Shown one piece after another: positions 12,191 through 25,470 of a stretch of 56,654 nucleotides of DNA. Below the pieces are notes generated by a model that was not told the DNA's origin, did no database searches, and was given only the letters and a program-made list of their open reading frames with translations. The stretch comes from Pelargonium x hortorum (lineage: Eukaryota; Streptophyta; Magnoliopsida; Geraniales; Geraniaceae), in the NCBI GenBank assembly GCA_036897525.1, contig JAYMTJ010000067.1:1-56654 (forward strand), written 5' to 3'. How positions within the stretch are numbered: position 1 is the first letter of the stretch; each line of letters begins with the position of its first letter. Made by a program: the position numbers and the translations under genes.

Positions 12191-12262
12191 GAGCAATGAC
12201 TCGATTTTAACCCATGGATGCCGGTATCAAAAACCAGCGCTCTGCCAATCAGATATACTCCC
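12191..12262 (-). pseudogene. tRNA-Gln-like relic (anticodon TTG)
   Basis: Read on the minus strand it begins GGGAGTATA, has a pairing D-arm (TCTG with CAGA), and then CTGGT, loop TTTTGAT and ACCGG, a perfect anticodon arm if one G-T pair is allowed. The anticodon TTG is at 12,228-12,230. The run GGTTTTTGATACCGGCAT is the standard signature of bacterial and plant-mitochondrial tRNA-Gln. The T-loop is altered (GGGTTAAAATC) and the 3' acceptor strand no longer pairs with the 5' one, so the 3' third has decayed and function is unlikely. Confidence 0.6.
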
Positions 12263-12299
12263 ACAAATAAGGAGCTCTCTTTCAGTAGCATTCCTTGAA

Positions 12300-15200
12300 A
12301 TCTTGTATTGAAAACTAATACAAAAATCAACCATTTATATAAAGAATTAAAAAGAGTACTTTTTCCTTACCCGCTTGTATTTTTGAGAAGCTAGGAACCG
12401 GATTCGCTTTAAAGAACCCTGTTTTTGGGAGTAAGATAAAAAGAAGATAAGGAACTAGTATAAATATAAACCCAACTTTGTTGCAGGATTCACCCTTGAA
12501 GACTTATAAGTTCCTGGTAGTAGTATCCAAGTAAGGTCAGAGGGAAGTCCGGAGTTACACTTACTAAAAGAGGGCAAGGAAATCTTTATATCTTCCTGAA
12601 TTAGTAAGCGAGCATTAAACAAGAATCTTGGGTATATAAATAACAGTTGAGGAACAGGCATTACCAAAAAACTTAGGAAATACTACAGCTATCCCTTTAG
12701 TATAGAGTATAGAACTAAAAAAGATATAGGAAGCTTAAGCGCTACTTTTTATAAAGGGCTCCTTCATACAAATGGATTCAAAAAGCATAAATAAGATTTT
12801 CTTAAATCGAAGCAGTACTAAACTAAAAGTAAGTATTTACTCGAGGGATTCCGGGGTTAGGGCCGTAAAAGAACTCTTATTTTCGATCAAAGTAATTTCT
12901 TATTCTAAGGTTCTCTTAGTCACTCGCCATCAATTAAGTAAAAACAGGCATGGCTAGAAGTGGGCACAATATTATCCTTCTATATTCATGCAAAAAAAGA
13001 GTCTCTATCTTATTCTGGAAATAAGTATGATATTTCATTTTTTTATTAAGATCCTGAAGTTAAGAAAGTTTTTACTAAACGGGCTGGTCCTCTCTTTTTG
13101 GGTATATAATCCGGTTTATGGAATATCGGGTACTGGTATCCCTCTGTAAGATCTGATCCGTTGTGGTTCTACTTTTTTACACCCAGCGGTATTCGTGCCT
13201 TTTCTATTCTTGACGGAACTTCTCAAGCAAGTACTAACTAAAGTTGAAACTTTGCTGAACTGGGAGTTCCATGTGCTTAGTACTTCTTTTATTTCTAGTA
13301 CTGTGAGGTTACCTGCATTAAAAACGGAGCTTTACCTTTGCATTGTGAGTTAGTACTCGAAAAAGGGGGTTCTAATAAAAGAATCTTAATAAGAAACTAT
13401 TAAATTCATTGAAAAAAAAAGCAAAGGCTCTGAATTATTCTGGATAACTTTTACAATTAAAAGGCCTCCCTTATAGCCAACTCTCCTTGCTATTTGAAAA
13501 GGAATAGCCTTAGTAAAAATCACGTACATAAATATCCACGGATACATATGAATAAGTTTGATGTATTTAAGTCAATTTTAGCGCTGTATTATGATTCGAT
13601 AAAGACCTAATGTTGTGGTGAGGATCAAATCTATGCCTAATTGGCGTGCACTTTTGAGCTGGGTGGAGGTTTGTCGGATCATAATACAAACTTTTCTAAG
13701 GAATTTGATAAACTACCAACTACAAATACTACACATTTTTTTTGCTAATATGAGCTCGAAATTTAGTACCTGTTCCCTTTTTAAATACCCTCTTGGTTAG
13801 TACGGGATATCCTTATTGAAAGAATCCTATTAGGAGGGATCCGTGAAAAGTTGTGTGAGTATATACAAGTAGTTGTGAAGCTAGAAGGATATAAATTTGT
13901 AATCAATACTCTATATACTACAGTAGTATATTATTTTAAAGAAATACTTGGTATTAGAATCCTCTACATGTTACTTTAAAAGAGTCAAACACAAACTATA
14001 TTCTAAAAGGGGTACTTTCTGATAGCTAAAGCTGACTTATATTTGATTCTTATTAGTATAAAACCAACACTCATAAACAGCAAAACGCAAATAAAACTAA
14101 AACTTTATAAACAAGCTGAGGACGTACTTTTTAGAAGAATGTCTCTCAAAATTAAGACTAGAATTTTAATAATTAAAGCAAAAACAAGAGTCACATACAG
14201 TTTTAGGATAATGACTTTCCGGGTATAAGCAAACTCCTGTACATAGAACTTTTCAACCCTTTTTATCCAGCATTCAGTTCTTATTTCTTCAGTCACAGGG
14301 AATCCTTTTGACAAAAAACATTTCCGTATAAAAGAAATTCCTAAGGTTCCAATAGAGTGCTAGCTTCGTTTAGTAGTACAAGAGAAGCTTTAGTTTGTGC
14401 TAGACTTTACAGTTGTTTAAAAGTAAGGTTTAACTAAAGTCTTTTCGTATCTAGTAAGAAAGGTATAGGTATGAAAGCAAAGTAAAAAGAGGGTGTGCTT
14501 TAGCTAAACTAGACAGGGATTTTGGGGTTCCAAAGGAGTAATCTTAAACCCATATCTATCTGGAATTACTTTTCAGTAAAGTATAAATAGTTGAGGAATA
14601 GAATTCAGTATCTTATTTCCAATTGTAGCATTCCTTAAGGAAGGGATATAACTAGTAGTTCTTCAGTAATTATAAATAAAGATCCGGCAAACGGGGTTGA
14701 CCCCTTTATAAAATAAAGACTTCCTTATACTCAAGAACATAATTAATACGGATAACAACCCTTTTTTGATTGGCTTAAAAGGACACATTCAATCCCCAGG
14801 CTATACCTATAAACTAGAATTGCACAGTCTGTTAGTCCCTAAAAAATCTTGTGTCAATGGTTGGTGTATTGTCTAGATTAAGACCGGAGTCAGTAAATAA
14901 AAAGACCCAAACATATCCTTCCCTCTTCAAAAAGAGAGATGCTATTCATTACGGACTTTTTCTAAAATACAAAGAATTTTTTAGACTTTATTCTTATATA
15001 CTCCTTTTTTCCGTAAAAACACATAAAACAAAATTTTAAACTCTCAAATATCTTTATTTCTTGACAGAGGGGTACCCGTATAGTGAGTGTATTTATAGTA
15101 GTTTTTACAAACCCTTATAATTCTAGGTAACTTGCCAAAAACGAAAGAGTAGCTAATATTACTTAATGTAAAAAAGTAAGAATCCGGTCGGTTATAGAGC

Positions 15201-17230
15201 AATATAGGAACTCCTCTGTCTATGAAAAACAAGCTTTCTCTTTAAATTAAAGCTATGAGTTCAACTCTAATATAGCTAAAAGTGAGTCCTAAGATTTACC
15301 CTTCTATTTAGCTATGAGGATTCCAAGTGGGAGTTTTCAAGTATACTTTTTTTTGAGATATACCTTACATACATTATCTAGCATCAAAAATGAGAAAAAT
15401 TCAAGATAACTGTAACTTTGCTGAATACTCGTATGCAAAGTAAACTCTTGACTTACCGAGGAAAAACCTTGTAAAACATAAGAGAATTAACTAATTAAAA
15501 TTCCGTTGAAAAGGAGTCGAGCGGTTGCGCGCTTAGCCTCTAGGGACCCCATATTCCGGGGTTATATCCCTCATATAGAATTTTAATATTCCTAAACAAG
15601 ATTTTTCGGTATCCTATATTTAAAGTTGGGATTCTCAATTAATTGTCTCTGTGCTCCATACATATGTCCGAAAATGGACTCCTATATACTTTATATACCG
15701 CAAGCTAGAGTCTTTAAAGATAGCAAATCAAATACAGATGCACTAAACTTGTATTTAAGGAGTACAGTACTTTTTCCAAGTAGTCGAAGAAGTCCTTTAA
15801 AAAGCATATTACCCCCTTTCACACGGAAGCTTCTATCCAAAAAAAGAGTTTTCATTAAGGATAAAGTAAAGGTATATCGGTTTATTTTATAGATAATCCT
15901 TGGTTTTTTAGTAAAGTAAGATGCACTGGACGGGATTTTAAAGGTCTCGAATACTAATACCCAGCAAGCTGCTCTGTTTCCCTTTCATAGTAAAGGCGTT
16001 AGATTAACAGTAAATCCGGCACTTAAAGTCCCCTTTTCTACCAACTGCTTCAATGATACAATGCTCGTTATACTTTTTTGTACTAATAGGTTTTCAGTAA
16101 ATTAAGTACTAAGAGTTGAAGAACTCCATAATTCCTGAATTCCTAATTGAAATGGCTAGGTAAGTAATAACTTGGTTTTGAAAGGGGCCCGAAGTAAACC
16201 TTACCCTATAGTCATTATTGCTTGAAACCGGATTTGTGTCACTTAGGCTTAATAATTTCTCGGTGTAAGTTTGTAGTAGGCATCCTTTTCTATGTATACT
16301 CACAGCTATTCCAGGATTTTATGAATCTAAATACGCACTCCCCCTTAATCACAAAAGTTCTAATCCAGTTCTGGGTAATCCTATGCTATTGGCACAAGGT
16401 CCTTTTAAGTATAAAGTAGTAGTGTTAATGGTTAAGGAACTCAAAATTGTGTTAACGTAAAGAAGCAGGAAAATCCTACTGGAAAAATGCCTAATAATCA
16501 TAATCGTAAGCTACAGACAAGACGGTTTTAAAACTACAGTACACTCACGGGTTCAAAACTGTTACACTACTTTAATAGCTTATGGATCTGAATCGAAAGA
16601 GTTTTGTTAAGCCTGAGTTTATGAGACTCGGTTATATGCCAGCGCGGAATATTTTTCCTTTGGATATTGTATAGCTCTTCTGTTTTAACTTTTTATTTGT
16701 ACGTAACACGCCCTTAAAACTTTAAATAGTTATACCACAACCCTTATAATAAATTATAATGCTCTGTATACTTTTGATCAGATAATGAATCGATAGATAC
16801 TCTCTATAATAGTAATTCTTTAAGCCTTAAATACGGGATTACGCAGTTCGCACCCATTATCGTAGACAGAATTACTGTAAGTATTAAGTTGAGATCTAGT
16901 TTCTTTAAGCAGTAGTCATTACTATGATGGAGAAAAGAGTTCGTTCGAATTTAGGATACGAATAGACTTAAAACAAGGGGTTTATGTAAGACTTAGTACT
17001 TAGTTTCATCGAGTTTAGACTCATCCAAAAGACTTCGCTTTTATTACGGGATATTCGGTCGATGCAGAAGTAGTAGGTCATATGGTTATGAAAGGACAAA
17101 ACAAATACAAAGGAATTCCTCTCAAAGGCTAGGTTAGAGCAAGGACCCCGCAGTATATTGGACCCATTGGGGCTGCTTTTAGAGACTAAATGAATGGAGT
17201 TTTCTTTACCTAAAAAGAATTTCAAATAAA
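12300..17230. other. Non-coding stretch, no gene seen
   Basis: Nearly 5 kb with no supported gene. It contains several frames of 61-88 codons (for example 15,626-15,892 on plus) that overlap one another on both strands, have no motif and match chance. No repeat longer than a few bases stood out. Confidence 0.55.
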
Positions 17231-17240
17231 TATGAATTAA

Positions 17241-17310
17241 TATAACAACGGGGTTTGAACCCACAACATTCCAGCTCAGATTTTCGCTGTACCGTGGGTA
17301 AATTCTAACC
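17241..17310 (-). pseudogene. tRNA-like relic with intact T-arm
   Basis: At 17,248-17,264 the minus strand reads GTGGG, TTCAAAC, CCCGT, a good 5-bp T-arm with a 7-base loop. Upstream are GGTTAGAATTTACCC and ACGGTACAG, words found in several tRNAs including tRNA-Gly. I cannot place a full cloverleaf or a secure anticodon, so only the T-arm is well supported. Confidence 0.35.
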
Positions 17311-17319
17311 GAATGTCCT

Positions 17320-20300
17320 TATTCATCCAGTCTACTATCTTTTAGCGAGGATTCTAAAATTCTTTCTATCTAATAAGCCATTTTGTCCTTACTTATAGGC
17401 CTTTCTAAGTACCTATAACTCCTTAAGATTTTAGATAAAAGAGAATCCAAAAAATATGGGGACGTTTGAAATAGGTTATGATTAAAGGTTTTTGTAATTC
17501 AAATATCCATATTGAAGTCTTTTTCAAGATTAAGTCAGAGAGATCCTTGAGGATTCTGTTAACAATACTAAGTTTAGTAAATTCGGTTAGATGTAGTCAG
17601 ATAAGAAGATGCCTCTTTCATTTCACTTCCTAACTCACAATATTTCAAGAGATAGAGTTTCAAATTATAGTGGCTATCACTAAAATATTCTTTTTTATGT
17701 ATTCCTCATTTGGTAATTAGATTAACCTTGGAATGTTGTTCCCTGCGGATCTCAGGAGTGTACCTTCAGTATACCTGATATATTCTTAACAATTCATACA
17801 TAATAAAAAAAAAATGACTTGAGTATATGTATTATGATTCGGCTCCTCTAGTCTATAGTCTTTGCTTGATTTTCGAGGGAGTCGTTTTGTCAGATATAGT
17901 TAACATAGTAAGACAGCTTCTTTTAATATCAACATATAAGGGTTCAAATAGAATAGTTATACTATAAAAAGCTTTTCAGAACTGATCCGTGTAAGTTTGA
18001 CTTAAGAGTAAGCCCTTAATGATCTAGAGTTCTTTAACAAAAAGACCATTTTTGCAAAGTCCGAGGTTCTCGTGCAAAGAGTCTTTTAGAATTCTAAATT
18101 TACAAAATTTAGAAGTTGATAAAGTATATGTATACTAAGAAGTCTCTCTAATAAAGGAGCAAACTTAGCTAATGAGGTTTAATTAGTCACCAAAAAAGGA
18201 ATGCCATCAAAAAGAAGAATGCATACAGCCCTGAAGTAAGATTATCCTAAGAGTTTTCCGTAAATAGGCTTACTTTTTAAGAGGTTTTAAAAGTATGACT
18301 TCTAGAGAAGAGCCGAGTTTGGGTATTATTTGTTCTATTTCCTTATAATGGAGAGTGTGGAGGGGTCTTTAAGTTATTCCCTATACAAATTCTTGAGATG
18401 TAAATAATCCTAGTTGTACTAAAAGGACTCCTTGGAAATAGGGTTGGATTTATTCTACATTTTCTCGAGGTTTAATCTATGACAAAGTAAAAGGGATAGT
18501 GAAATAACTAAACCAAAAAGAGCGATCTAAAAGAAGATTTAGCTAAACGTTGTATAAAATGAAACTCTAATTCGTTCTTGATACTATTCTTTGTATTATT
18601 TCAATATTATAACCAGACTATTCTTTCTTTTTCTTAACTCGGCAAAAGCTAAACAAGGACTTGCAGCCACAGAATCCTTCTAACTTCTTACTTGTAAAGC
18701 ACAACAATTCAGTAATTTAGGAGATTCCCAGTAGCGTAGGTACAAGCTACAAGAATAAGAGTACTGCTAAGATATAGCTCTGAGGAAAGGTGTAGGCACA
18801 GGTATTAAGAAAGTTAGGAATATGAATAACAAACAAGTTATTTCGAGTCTAGACATATAGGAATTTCTTTATACAAGGGATATTTCCTTAGTCTCGGTTG
18901 TATGTTATTTTAGTAAATCAAGGCAAAGAATTTCCCAAAGGAATAGACTCTCATTTCTTGAATAAAAGCCCGTATAACAAGTATGCTTTAGTCTTCTTTA
19001 TCAGCTGTAGAAAATTCATTACTTATGACTTGACTTTTATAAATTTTGCACACTTCTCTATTTATACTGTTATTTTAAGTTCTTTATTCTTTTTATCTTC
19101 TGCAAACACTTCCTTCAGGGTTATTTGTATAAAACAGGGTTTGTACATTAGGTAGATACCAAATCTGGATTATTTCTCTAATTGCTAAGGTAGATATTAT
19201 ACAAATAAAGCCTAACCGCTAAAGACTTCTTGTCAAACCCTTACTAGTCTCATTCCAATAAGTAGTTGTCCGTTTGAAACCAGAGACAGGCTAGGAAATC
19301 CAGAATAGTTGGATCTTTAAGAGACAGAAAGAGTCAAATTCTATTATGGGATGCAACCCTTCCAAAAACTGACTAAGAAAGAGAAAACTTTAGCTTGCCT
19401 TCAGTTCTAATATTACATATTACCTTGCTAAAAACTCTTTACTTTAGCTTTAGGCCTAGAGAAAGAAATAAAGGAAACAGAATAGCAACTCTTCCTTATA
19501 GCTACTTTAACACTTAAAGTTCCTGAGGTAACAAAGAAGTAGTTATGCAGCTCGCCCCTATAAGCAGCTGGCTTAGTGCAAGAGTTTGCTTAGTTATTAC
19601 TGGATTCTTTATGAATTAAAAAAGAGTAATGAGTGTCGCTCTTCGCTTTACTTGATCAATATGTAATATGTAAGTCTTCTAGGATACTAGTAGCCCTCTT
19701 ATGTCCTTAGATTCTGTCCAGAAGATCTCACTTAATGCTATATAGGAAATTAGTTAAGCAAAAGGAAAAGCTTTTATAATAAGGATTGCTATTATGTTTA
19801 GTATAACCCCCTATTATCTTACTCAGAATCTGGAACTAGACAGCTGTTTAAAAACGCCACACTCGGGAGCATGTCCCTATGATATAAAGAATATAAAAAG
19901 GTATAGAATTAAAGGATTGCTTCCCCAAATTATGAGTCAAAATCCCATAACGAGTAGAGCCAGGGACGCTGTTCTAATTAAGTTTTCCTGTGCTAGGGAA
20001 TTCCTAAATTAGAAATTGAAAAAGGAAAGGTTTTCGACCATCATCCATTGCTAAGTAAAGTGAAAGATGTTAATTTACTAAATATTGCAATATGTATTGC
20101 ATTTTCAGTGTAGAAGTCATTTTATTTACTATATTAGTGATTTGACTCTGAGTACCCTGCAGGTTAAAGGTCGGTAAGTCTATGAATAAGGAGTTTATGA
20201 ATACCTGTTAAGTTAAAGGGAGTCCTTTTATCAAGTTGAGAATTTCGTGTAGTTGTACCTTTTCATTAAAGTTAACAGCGCTATTCTATATAAGTACATA

Positions 20301-20690
20301 AGAATGCTAGTTAAAAACAAAGTACCATAAAAAGGAGTTTAATTGCCGAAACTGTTCTTTATCTGTGAGAATTGAGTCCCCAGTTATTGTAATTTGAAAT
20401 TAACGATCCAACTTTGAGTCCCGCTTTGTTTTAGTTTTTGAGATTCTATTTATATGCTATACCTGAATTCAAGGATGTCATTTAACCCCCTTTCATGGAG
20501 ATTTTTATAAACTCCTTTATTTCAATTAACTTAACCGGGAATGATAATCCTGTAGCTACAATAGATTATCTGTTGAACTCCTTTAATTGCTTATCAGTTC
20601 TCCTAAGCACTTTTGGGTTTCCCTTTTTTTTATTCATAAGCATTAGAATTTTGAACTCCTATACCAACAGAACTTCGTACCGTGGAATGC
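17320..20690. other. Non-coding stretch, no gene seen
   Basis: I see nothing supportable. The 85-codon frame at 18,898 and the 72-codon frame at 19,794 have ordinary AT-rich composition and no motif. Confidence 0.55.
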
Positions 20691-20691
20691 A

Positions 20692-21006
20692 TTGACCTTA
20701 GTAGATAGTACAGAGCAAGATAGACCCGCTTACAACAAGAGAGGATATTTTGTAGTTGGTTTGGTTCCTAAAGTTGGCATCATTAATTGCCCGGCATTAA
20801 CAGCTTTCTATCTTTATCAGTTTATGCACTTTACCGGTTATAAGCTTATTATCGGAAGAGGTATCTCAACTAGATATTACTTTCCTTGCAAACACAGAAA
20901 CTCAGTTTATGTTATCCACGTTAAAGGCTATCGTACTATCTTAGTATTCTTAGTTCCTTTAGACTTTTTTACGGGAGAGCAGTTGGAAAGTAACCCTCAT
21001 CAATAG
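20692..21006 (+). CDS. Unrecognised frame of 104 codons
   Basis: The second longest standard-code frame. It is open from about 20,656 and has a possible TTG start at 20,692. The peptide mixes charged and aromatic residues (GYFVVGLVPKVGI, then TGYKLIIGRGISTRYYFP), which looks more protein-like than most frames here. It vaguely suggests a LAGLIDADG-type endonuclease half but has no catalytic motif. About five frames of this length are expected by chance in the window. Its last codons lie in a sequence repeated at 49,955-50,028, where a stop also falls at the matching position. Confidence 0.2.
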   Translation: MTLVDSTEQDRPAYNKRGYFVVGLVPKVGIINCPALTAFYLYQFMHFTGYKLIIGRGISTRYYFPCKHRNSVYVIHVKGYRTILVFLVPLDFFTGEQLESNPHQ

Positions 21007-21052
21007 AGATAGAATAATCTCAAGGACAAATAGACAACGTACTCCGCTTATG
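20956..21052 (+). repeat. Dispersed repeat pair 2, copy 1
   Basis: Shares the exact 17-mer AGTAACCCTCATCAATA with 49,976-49,992. Looser matches extend both ways: CCTTT and TTACGGGAG upstream, ATA-GAAT and ACAAC-CTCC downstream. A lone 17-mer match is near chance level here, but the flanking similarity in the same order makes common origin likely. Confidence 0.45.
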
Positions 21053-22265
21053 ATGTTTCCCCGTGTTGTGAACTGATTACCAAAGTTTTATGAAAAGACT
21101 CCCATAAAAATGCTAAAATACTACTCATTTTAGCTGGGATTTCTCTATATTCCATTACCTTATTAAAGCCTTGCTCAGATGATCGGAATACCAAACAAAA
21201 CAAAGGTATTCCTTTCCAGAATTAAAACTTATAACTTCTTAGACTCCTTATTTGATTTGAAATATCTTTAACCAGAGAAAACCCTTATTACAATTACATT
21301 AAATGTCTTCTTTATTGACTTCCTAAACTATATTGACTTGCACCCGGATTCTGTAGCAGCTTACTTGTTCATAGACCTTTATAGGATTATAGGAATCCCC
21401 TATGATATTATACCCTCTTGCACTAGCTTATAAGAATCATGCCTAATTTCGAGGATAAATACAGAGAAGTCCACTTGCAGCCTAAATCTCGTAAAACCGC
21501 TGACTTGGGTACGGAAAAACCAAAAACCTAACAGACTAAGACTAAGCAGTAGCCGACCCTTAGAGATCTACTAGAAAAAAAGTACAATACTTTATTTAAA
21601 AAGGGGTTCCTCTATAATTAAAAAAAAAAAAACGATACTCCTTATACAGAACAAGCAAAACTCTTGTTCAAGGAATTGAGTTACACTAAAAACCCGTGTT
21701 ACTGAGTTTAGGGTACTCGTCTTAAACTGGTCAACTGTGCAAATAAAACGTAGGACGCTCCTAGTATCTTCTGTATGGCTGTAGAGCTGTATAGCTGCCA
21801 GGGAAGAGAAAGAGAGCTCATACTGGAGTTTAAAACTTTAGTAGTCAAATTATTGTTAATGTTAAACAAATGAGACATAGTCTTTCTTTTGTATACACTT
21901 AGGATACTCCCTCGACAAGACAATACCCTTGTTTTAAAGAGGGTTCGGATCTAGGCCTACAGCAAAAAAAGAAATAAGTTTGGTACACCTTTACTTTAGT
22001 GAATCTATCTCAGTATACAGCTAAGGACGAATCAAATATATATATTTCCATTATGCTGACTTAGAAGTAGAAGTATTCAGCAAGAAAACTCTTCTAAGTC
22101 AACCCTAGTTATGGGGACTAAGCATACCCCGCAAAATTCTAGTTAGGAACTTTTTTTTGCAATTCAGTGAGCTTATCTTAAAAAGACTACTTAGCCAAAG
22201 AGTCAGAAAAGTACAACCTTGTTTTATATGCGCCACTAGAAATAGTTAAGTATTAAACTAACTAA

Positions 22266-22576
22266 GGAAGACCTATTTATGTAGTCAAACCTCTTGCTTT
22301 AAAGGTGTCTCCTAATAGTTCCAAATTGTGTGTTACTTTGGTCCGAACTTGGTTAGCCTTGAAAACCCAGAACAAGAGAAAGCATTAGGGAAAGAAGAAC
22401 AGATAGAAAAACCTGCCACCAGTTGTCTTGAACTAGCACAAAAGACTCAGAGACAGGTCGATGACCTCAAAAGAAAGACTTTGATGAAGAAACTACGAGA
22501 AGAACGAAGCAATCAAACACCAAACAATACCAATAATAGTCAACCAAAAGAGAAAGGAAATGCTCCTCCACAGTAA
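22266..22576 (+). CDS. Unrecognised charged, coiled-coil-like frame
   Basis: A frame of about 103 codons between stops, with a possible TTG start at 22,328. The second half is unusual for this window: Glu, Lys and Gln rich with helix-forming spacing (LELAQKTQRQVDDLKRKTL), then an Asn/Pro/Gln-rich tail ending in NAPPQ. This composition suits a short coiled coil with a disordered tail and differs from the Leu/Ser/Ile peptides of chance frames. Purine-rich plus-strand DNA would produce the same look. There is no homolog I recognise, no ATG start and no partner gene. Confidence 0.22.
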
Positions 22577-22599
22577 GAAACCAGATAATCAGTAAGAGT

Positions 22600-25440
22600 C
22601 AGACTTGTAATTCAGGAATGAGACATCTTTAAAGTCATGACATTCTTAAGTCAAGTACTCTTCTTTTTCCTCCGTAAGACCGCAATTGAACCTTGTCCTT
22701 GTAACTCTTTTTCAAGCTGTTCTATCGAGAAAGAAAGCAGGTTTAGCTATGAAGATTAAGAAAGGAAAGAGCTAAAAGTAAGCTACAGAATACAAGTACA
22801 AGTTTAACTAAGATAAAGAGCCTAGGATCTAACACACACACTACACTGATACAGAGTCTAATCTATACTTTTTTAGAGGGGTCGGTATTTTCTAAATCCT
22901 TGTTTACGTCGTATCTGTAATTTGTGTTAATGCATTTCCATTTTAGAAGTCCTTGTGTAGGGAATAGCTAGGTGTTTACCTAATAATAAGGATTTCATTC
23001 TTTAAAAAACGTATTCTCCTAGTATTCCTTTAGTATTAAAAGAGGTCAAACTTCTTTAAATAAGGTAGTAAGGAGTAACTATGCTGTGTGTTCCAATAAG
23101 TGTCGTTATCTTTTTTTACAAATAAGTAATAGTTTTTATTAATATTTAATAGAGAAAGTATACTTTTAAATAGAGAAGCATAATTGATTTTACTTAGTTT
23201 TATATCAAGGGAAATCCTAGACTTGAATTTAGGAGAGGTCCTAAGCTTTGTTAATATTATATTACAACCTTTTTAGTCTGCTGTTAAATCTCTTTCATCT
23301 GTCTTGTACCAATAGGCTAAAAGAAACCTATAACTTTAGTTTACGAGTAGCGCTTGACAAAAATTAAGGAGTTTGTACAGAATTCTTAGTAGATATAAAT
23401 AGATAGAATGAGAAATGACTCTATTAACTCAGGTCTAGGGGTAGATTGTTGTGTATTTAAGTTATAGAGCTCTCTGTATCAGGTTTAGGATCCCTTATAA
23501 GTAGGGTTTTGATGGATATCCAAGATAGCAGTCGCAAACCGAGACTTTTTAGTGCCCAAGAAGTTTTGAAGCCCCAAGAAGCCTATAGGCAGGAAGTTCA
23601 ATTTTACAGCGGGAACATTCGAAATAAGGATACCCACATATTCCAAAAATTGAGTACCTAAAAACACAAAAGTATACAAGAACTTCTATAAAAAATCTTT
23701 GTTTTAGTTGATAAAAATGCAGTATCTAAGAGAAACAGATCTAGAAAAGGCTGCTGGTAAATCCAGATTCTTATCTAAAAAAGAGGGTTTTTTAAACTAG
23801 ATATTAGAAAAAGAAGGATCCCTTACTTATATCTCTATTTTAGTCATACAAAACTTTATTCCGGTCTTTGCAAAAAGAAAGAAAGAAAATCCAGTTGTTA
23901 GTTAAACTAGACTATCGGCAGGGCTTTACCACTTCTCTATTCTACTAAACTAATCACACACTCCTTCGGAATCCTTATCTATAGTTTCCATATATATAAA
24001 ACCCCTTTAGAAGAAGGGTTATAACCTCAACGAAAAGATAAAGGAAGGAAACCTTTCTCAAAGTCTTGTATAAAGTCAATAAAGTTCTCTTCTTAACATT
24101 CAAAAGGATTTTTTCCTTTACTTTAGCACAGCGGTGGAATTCCGGCGAAGGTTTAGTAATCAGAAAAAGAAAAAAACGAATACTGTACATATACTCCTAA
24201 GGGTATTCTCTTTTCTCGTATCGGTCCAGGTGTATAAAGTAAAGGGAGACTCGAATACTTAGTTTAATCTAGAATTAGAAGGGAATCTTTGTTTGTAAGT
24301 AAAAAACTGCCCTTAATAGCGCTAAAGCTTCAATTTTTATTACTAGGTTTTAGTATATTATCAAATATAAGTAATATCTTTTATTGAACGAGTTCTTCCT
24401 CTAAAATCCTATATAACTGAAAGCTTAATTCTGACTGAAATGAAATAAGTTTCTTAGAAATCTAGAGTGCGAAGTTCCGGAAACGAAAGCCATGGAGGGC
24501 TTCCTATTCCTATACTGATTCCGTTATATAATTTTCTAATTGGATTTTACCCCTCTTACAAGGACGCTTCTAGATATAAGAATTTCTTAAGATAAGAGTT
24601 TTAGTTCAGTTTCTAACTCTAAGTAAGGGGACTTTGACATTAATTACAAATATATATATATACAAAGTCTAATAACTATTCTGTTCTATGTCAAATAATA
24701 AGCATTAACCAAAGTACTCTCTTAAAATGAATTTGTAGGCACAAGATTAAAATAGTGATTCCAAGAGAATGTCAATAAGTTAAAAAAATAGGAAGGCTTT
24801 TCGTAAAGTAGCTTTTAAGAGGATACTGGGGTTTCTATCCTCTAGCCATATCGGTCTCAATGAAAGTGCTAAGGTATAGACGAAAAGAAAGCACGAAATT
24901 ATCCGGTTTTCGTGGGATAACTTAGGCTTAGGTAATCGCCTTAATTAACTCTTATTCGTACTAGCTGGGTAGCAACTAAGTAGACTAACTGCTCATGAAC
25001 TTCATTATTTCAAAACACTATAAAAGTTTGTTGTTTATAAAGCCTTTTTTAGGGAAAACCTTTAGTAGTAAGTAGAGAACCGCGAGGGGGCTTATATCCT
25101 GCTAAGATAGCATAATTTGAAACTCTAGTTAATGCGTCCCCGTTCAATATAAAGAAAATTATGTAGTTAAATTTGATTATTCCCAGAATATCGCAAAGAG
25201 TTTCCGCATAGCACTTTAGTTTATGAAGTTTTCGATTATAAAGGAGTTTTTATAGATCGAGCCTGGAGAGTGGAAGGCTTTAGCGAATCTCTTACCTTCT
25301 TATTTCTTACTCTACCACTGACTGCTGAACTGAATCCGAGCCCAATCCTGCCTAATACAAAGACTGTTCAGAAAACAAAGTAGTAGAAAAAATCATAGAA
25401 TACCCAAGGATAGACGGAGAGCAGAGCACATATATCACAA
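22600..25440. other. Non-coding stretch, no gene seen
   Basis: No gene seen. There is an AT dinucleotide run at 24,651-24,661. Two minus-strand frames of 64 and 71 codons (23,485 and 23,975) have no motif. Confidence 0.55.
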
Positions 25441-25443
25441 ACA

Positions 25444-25470
25444 GAAACTTTACATATATGTAAAGGTTTC
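25444..25470. other. Near-perfect palindrome, potential hairpin or cruciform
   Basis: CTTTACATATATGTAAAG is an exact 18-bp palindrome. The flanking GAAA and GTTTC extend the pairing to about 13 bp per arm with one unpaired G. It has almost no loop, so as DNA it could form a cruciform and as RNA a tight hairpin. No gene end lies close enough to call it a terminator. Confidence 0.7.

Noticed and set aside
16968-17264. 98-codon minus-strand frame
   Set aside because: Its beginning is the T-arm of the tRNA-like relic and the rest has no motif. Frames this long are expected several times by chance.
21330-21434. Peptide with YLFIDLYRIIGIPYDII resembling a Ty3/gypsy-type integrase core
   Set aside because: Only a short patch is similar, the expected downstream landmark is absent, and no long terminal repeats or other retroelement parts were found. 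At most it would be a very old fossil scrap.
21678-22620. A non-standard code with TAA and TAG read as glutamine and TGA as the only stop (also tried at 10.2-11.1, 29.8-30.5, 34.3-35.3, 44.3-45.0 and 53.5-54.2 kb)
   Set aside because: TGA-free runs of 200-325 codons gave attractive peptides. Such runs are expected at this composition: I estimate the longest chance run in the window at roughly 500 codons. A hand count of about 205 codons at 21.7-22.2 kb gave GC of roughly 35, 33 and 32% at codon positions 1, 2 and 3, and 53.5-54.2 kb was similarly flat. Real AT-rich genes should show clear phase. A proper periodicity scan would settle it.
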